Source of the DNA: Nonomuraea sp. PA05
Lineage (GTDB): Bacteria; Actinomycetota; Actinomycetes; Streptosporangiales; Streptosporangiaceae
Assembly (NCBI RefSeq): GCF_008086045.1
Contig: NZ_VSEY01000017.1
Span: 1-64,000, forward strand
Length of the DNA stretch: 64,000 bases
Direction of reading: 5' to 3'
Shown piece after piece: positions 60,969 through 64,000 of this stretch. The notes beneath the pieces are model-generated. The model was given only the letters and a program-made list of their open reading frames with translations, made no database searches and had not been told where the DNA came from. A program made the position numbers and the translations under genes. The stretch's first letter is position 1, and the number at the start of each line of letters is the position of its first letter.

Positions 60969-61559
60969 GTGATAGATCATTACCGGGACGTCCTGCGTCG
61001 CGTCGCCTGGCTGGACGCCCTCTGCTGGGTCGTCGTGCAGCCCTTGGGCGAGGACCTCGGCCTCGACGACGTCTTGTGGCGCGTCAACGGTGGCCGCGAC
61101 CCCCGACGGCGGGTCATGGCCTACCCTCCCGAGGAGGCGCTGGAGGCGGACGAGCCAGTGCTGTTCGCCTTCGAAGGTGAGGGCGGCTGGGGGCTGCTGG
61201 AGTTCACCAGCGGTTACCTGTTGTCCGATCAGGCCCTGGCCACGGTCAGCGAGGACGCCCGGGTGTGGATGGCGTCCTGGCACTCCAAGGGCGGTCACAC
61301 GGTCGTCTATGCGGCCGACGGGCGGATCAGGGCGCGGATGTGGGAGTTCGTCTTCGGCGACCATCGGCAGGAGGACGGCGATCCGTCCGCCCTGGCCGGT
61401 TTGCGCACCCTGCTCGACGGCCTGGCCCCCGACGACTTCGACGGCAAGCGCGCCGCCGTGTTCGCCTTCATCGAGCAGACCACCGCAGTGGGTTTCGACG
61501 CCGGCCAACTGCTCGCGGAGAACGCGCCCGTCATCGTCCTCGACGTGCCGCGCCCCTGA
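60969..61559 (+). CDS. DUF6461-like hypothetical protein
   Basis: GTG 60969 would give 196 residues; the same frame is open back to GTG 60732, which overlaps the upstream stop and would give 275, but the extra 79 residues look non-native. The product begins DHYRDVLRRVAWLDALCWVVVQPLG and continues FAFEGEGGWGLLEFTSGYLL and RVWMASWHSKGGHTVVYAADGRIRARMWEFVFG. This pattern (ALCWxVV..., WGLLE, WHxxGGHTxxxxA) resembles the DUF6461 family of actinomycete proteins. Function unknown. Confidence 0.65.
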   Translation: MIDHYRDVLRRVAWLDALCWVVVQPLGEDLGLDDVLWRVNGGRDPRRRVMAYPPEEALEADEPVLFAFEGEGGWGLLEFTSGYLLSDQALATVSEDARVWMASWHSKGGHTVVYAADGRIRARMWEFVFGDHRQEDGDPSALAGLRTLLDGLAPDDFDGKRAAVFAFIEQTTAVGFDAGQLLAENAPVIVLDVPRP

Positions 61560-61825
61560 CTGCCACCACTGACCTGCACCATCCGGGTGCGATGCGCCCC
61601 GGCGGCGACATCATCCCGGCGCGAGGCAGGACCTCGCGGTGCGGCAGGACGGGGCGTCCCGCTCCCCGGTCCAGGTCGCGACCGAACTCGATCTGCCCTG
61701 CAGCCGGCCCTTGGTGGATGGTGGCTGGCAAAGCTCTACCCCGTGGCGTCATGGACGACTTCCGTCATCGGACGGGGCATGGAGCAGGTCGCGTGCCTGT
61801 CACCCGCGGTGTGGGCTGTGGCGGT

Positions 61826-62401
61826 TCACGGCATCGTGGATTGGGATCGGTTCACGACCCAGTTCTGGTTGCCGTAGTCCTTGAAGTCGCAGTGGTACGC
61901 CTTGACCACGTTGTCGTGGAACATGGCACCGCCACCGGCGCCGATGCAGAACCCGGGGTAGGCGAGACTACGGATCGACGCCAGCCGGGCAGTCGGGTGG
62001 ACGACTCCTCCGGCTGAGCTCGCGAGCTGCCATCGCGCGCGGTCTCCAGAAACCGTGCACGAGCCTTGAAAGACGTCCCGCGACCCTTCCGCGTTGAGGA
62101 CACTGTCCACCACAAGGCAGTGTCCGCCGCCATTGTTGACCTTGATCCGGGTGTTGAAGCGATTGTCGAGGAACTGATAGTCCTGGTTGACCCGGCCATC
62201 GCAGCGGTACAGCCCTGTTCTGGCGCCCGCGTCGGAAGAGCCGCCACCGATGCCGATGCAGAATCCCTCGTCCTTCTGATTGCTGATCGGCTCTGACCAG
62301 CGGAAGTCGGCGTGGGCCGGTGTGGCGAGGAACTGCGCCGTGAACAACGCGGCGACGGCGAGGATCGAGACCGGTACGACCCGGCGGATGCTGCGGTGCA
62401 T
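61826..62401 (-). CDS. Secreted ricin-type lectin-like protein
   Basis: This 191-residue protein starts at ATG 62401 behind AAGGAGG. The signal peptide (IRRVVPVSILAVAALFTAQFLATPAHA) is cleaved near residue 32. The mature part has repeated segments GFCIGIGGGSSDAGARTGLYRC, HCLVVDSVLNAEGSRDVFQGSC and GFCIGAGGGAMFHDNVVKAYHC, and ends NQNWVVN. Three Cys-to-Cys units with QxF/QxW-like ends fit a ricin-type beta-trefoil. It presumably binds carbohydrate outside the cell. Confidence 0.78.
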   Translation of the reverse strand: MHRSIRRVVPVSILAVAALFTAQFLATPAHADFRWSEPISNQKDEGFCIGIGGGSSDAGARTGLYRCDGRVNQDYQFLDNRFNTRIKVNNGGGHCLVVDSVLNAEGSRDVFQGSCTVSGDRARWQLASSAGGVVHPTARLASIRSLAYPGFCIGAGGGAMFHDNVVKAYHCDFKDYGNQNWVVNRSQSTMP

Positions 62402-62880
62402 GGGTCTGCCTCCTTGGCAGGTCCGGGACGGACTGGTCGGGGGATGAGGTGCAATGCCGGTGGAATCAACGCCGGCCGGGTGGGTTTCCCGGCTCCGGCG
62501 GTGGATGAACAGCCGCGAAGCGGTCAGCATCTGAGATCCTTCCGAGGTTGTCCGGCCGGACGGCCGGGACCAATGAATCGCGAGCGCGATGATGCGCCTG
62601 CAGCCGGTCGTGGGTGCGTCATGGGCAGCCTGCGGAGACCGGTCACGTGGGCGTTGCTCGTCGATGATGCAGCACGCTGACCATGGGAAACACGGGAAAA
62701 TTACGCGCGCCACCAGTGCTCTCGGGAACACCGAAGACCGACCCCGGGCATCTGCGCGGCGCCTCTTGAAGGCCATCGTCGCCCAGGCCTGGCGCCGCCA
62801 GGTACTGGCGACACCCCCGGCTGGTCCGAGCGGCAGCATGGGTGCCGTTGACCGATGTGTCATGGGCTGCCAGGGACGTC
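62402..62880. other. Intergenic region without supported gene
   Basis: The region contains the lectin-like gene's upstream sequence and short open frames without similarity. I see no convincing promoter or RNA. Confidence 0.45.
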
Positions 62881-62884
62881 GCCC

Positions 62885-63115
62885 GGCAGCGTGGGCCAGC
62901 CTGTACGACAGGTCAGGCCGGACGATCGAGCGCCATCGCGGCGAGATCCGCGATCATCCCGGCTTCCGGAAGTGCCCGGTCGCCGACGCGGACAAGCTGA
63001 CCGACTGGGTGGCCGTGAACGTCACGCACGCCGAACGACAGTCCGGCCGGATGATCGTGCCGAAGGGGCGGAACCTTCCGACGCCGATCACGCCGTCTGG
63101 CCCCGCACAGGTCCA
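62885..63115 (+). pseudogene. Tn3-family transposase fragment
   Basis: A plus-strand frame reads TIERHRGEIRDHPGFRKCPV, then ADADKLTDWVAVNVTHAERQSGR. This is the DUF4158-domain segment found near the N-terminus of Tn3 transposases, where (H)RxxIRxxxGFRxxxxxDAxxLTxWLxxxVAxxER is common. Neither the preceding part nor the catalytic domain is present. It is a second, unconnected Tn3 remnant (the other is at 55870-56155). Confidence 0.6.
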
Positions 63116-63121
63116 GCCCGT

Positions 63122-63643
63122 TCAGTCTCGCTTGAGATCCTCGCGCTTCAGCAGCGCAAGGAGCCGGATCCCATCCGCGGCCAAAGCCTCGGCACCGCCT
63201 TCCTGCCGATCGATGACGCACAACGCGTGGTCGATCCGAGCCCCTAGATCACGCAACTGACCAGTGGAGATCGCGATCTGCCCGCCCGAGGTCACCACGT
63301 CCTCAACGACCAGGACACGACGTCCCTCGATGTCGGCGCCCTCGGCCAGCCGGGCAGTGCCATAGGGCTTCGCCGTCTTGCGCACGAACGCGCAGGGCAA
63401 GCCGGTGCGCCGCCCCAGCGCCGTGACCACCGCGATGCCGCCCATCTCCAGGCCGGCCAGCACCTCGGTCCCCTCGGGAACCAGTGACACCATCGCCGAC
63501 GCCACCTCATCCAGAAGGACCGGATCGGCCTCGAACTGGTATTTGTCGAAGTACTCCCCGGCCACCCGTCCCGAACGCAACACGAACCGGCCACTCAACC
63601 GGCAACGGTCACGAATCCGCCGGGCAAGATCCACGTCAGTCAC
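63122..63643 (-). CDS. pyrE: Orotate phosphoribosyltransferase
   Basis: This 173-residue PRTase transfers ribose-5-phosphate from PRPP to orotate in UMP synthesis. The PRPP loop RRVLVVEDVVTSGGQIAIS is near residue 110, the start GRFVLRSGRVAGEYFDKYQFEADPVLL has the PyrE-specific pattern, and AFVRKTAKPYGTARLAEG carries the catalytic loop lysines. The start is GTG 63643; the frame is open upstream, but that part has no similarity. It is isolated from other pyrimidine genes, so a second housekeeping copy may exist elsewhere. Confidence 0.9.
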   Translation of the reverse strand: MTDVDLARRIRDRCRLSGRFVLRSGRVAGEYFDKYQFEADPVLLDEVASAMVSLVPEGTEVLAGLEMGGIAVVTALGRRTGLPCAFVRKTAKPYGTARLAEGADIEGRRVLVVEDVVTSGGQIAISTGQLRDLGARIDHALCVIDRQEGGAEALAADGIRLLALLKREDLKRD

Positions 63644-64000
63644 GACACGAGCATGGCAGACCGCCTGAACCGGCCGCTCCACAGGCCACCAGCGCGGCAG
63701 CCCGCGGTCGCCCGCATGCCTGACCACTCTGCGAGGCGACCCGGAAGCGGCTGCGGCGGCCGGACTCTCTACGAGGCCGTCCACGACCTGCACCTGCTGC
63801 TCACCACCCCGGACCGGCGCAGACAACCGCCCGGCGCGGCCTTCGCCGGTAGTCCCAGCGAAGCACTACTAGGGGTGCCGGTAAGAAACGTGTCATGAGC
63901 CCCAAACGGCGTTGATCTTGCAGCTCATCGACCCGTAACCGCCGGGGGTAGACGTCAGGTACGGCGGGCTGTCCGATCTCGGCGTCGCCGGGCGGCGCGG
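63644..64000. other. Window end without supported gene
   Basis: This is the upstream region of pyrE and sequence to the window edge. The open frames here lack similarity and translation signals. A gene could begin beyond the window. Confidence 0.45.

Overview
The window is high-GC DNA with frequent GTG starts, ATGA/GTGA gene overlaps, strong Shine-Dalgarno sites and hairpin terminators without U-tracts. Gene content (ECF41-type sigma factor, XRE-NTPase-WD40 protein, S26 peptidase, LacI-controlled glycosidase operons) fits a filamentous actinomycete, perhaps Streptosporangiaceae-like. Many truncated genes and fragments of Tn3, IS21, IS481-like, tyrosine- and serine-recombinase elements indicate an accessory, chromosome-arm type of region. 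No rRNA, tRNA or CRISPR array was seen.

Region 1 (1-8.1 kb): a translationally coupled operon for 3-hydroxyanthranilate meta-cleavage: aldehyde dehydrogenase, oxopentenoate hydratase, oxalocrotonate decarboxylase, RidA-type deaminase, 3-hydroxyanthranilate dioxygenase, ACMS decarboxylase and a type-B esterase, with a divergent MFS transporter. The last two pathway genes, acylating acetaldehyde dehydrogenase and hydroxyoxovalerate aldolase, survive only as about 400 bp of deleted remnant. Region 2 (8.6-18.8 kb): secreted lectin-like protein, recombinase scars, AraC regulator with alpha/beta hydrolase, RsgA GTPase with a methyltransferase behind a short leader ORF and an SD-masking hairpin, TetR with its divergent ketopantoate-reductase-like target, and a P450 stub.

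Region 3 (18.9-28.6 kb): a set of CMD-family, MFS, serine-hydrolase and SDR genes, an ABC exporter with a two-component system, and a SigJ/ECF41 sigma factor. Three promoters here share GGTCACC-N16-CGTCA, one of them in front of the sigma gene, suggesting a local autoregulated regulon. Region 4 (28.9-33 kb): a 1,228-residue XRE-NTPase-WD40 protein.

Region 5 (33-41 kb): small secreted proteins followed by the most interesting locus: MauE-like membrane protein, thioredoxin-like protein, a 63-residue six-cysteine peptide, an S26 peptidase without an evident membrane anchor, and an ABC exporter, then a 920-residue secreted protein. This looks like a dedicated make-oxidise-cleave-export cassette for a disulfide-rich peptide. 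Region 6 (41-45.7 kb): a broken RHS toxin with a lysozyme-like tip and a broken adjacent lipoprotein (possible immunity protein), flanked by IS debris. Region 7 (45.8-55.9 kb): a LacI-controlled glycoside-uptake locus (GH43, ABC importer, GH31, GH78) with identical operators on both sides of the regulator. Region 8 (56-64 kb): GntR with divergent PEBP/cupin genes, a large membrane protein, a lectin-like secreted protein, Tn3 debris and orotate phosphoribosyltransferase.
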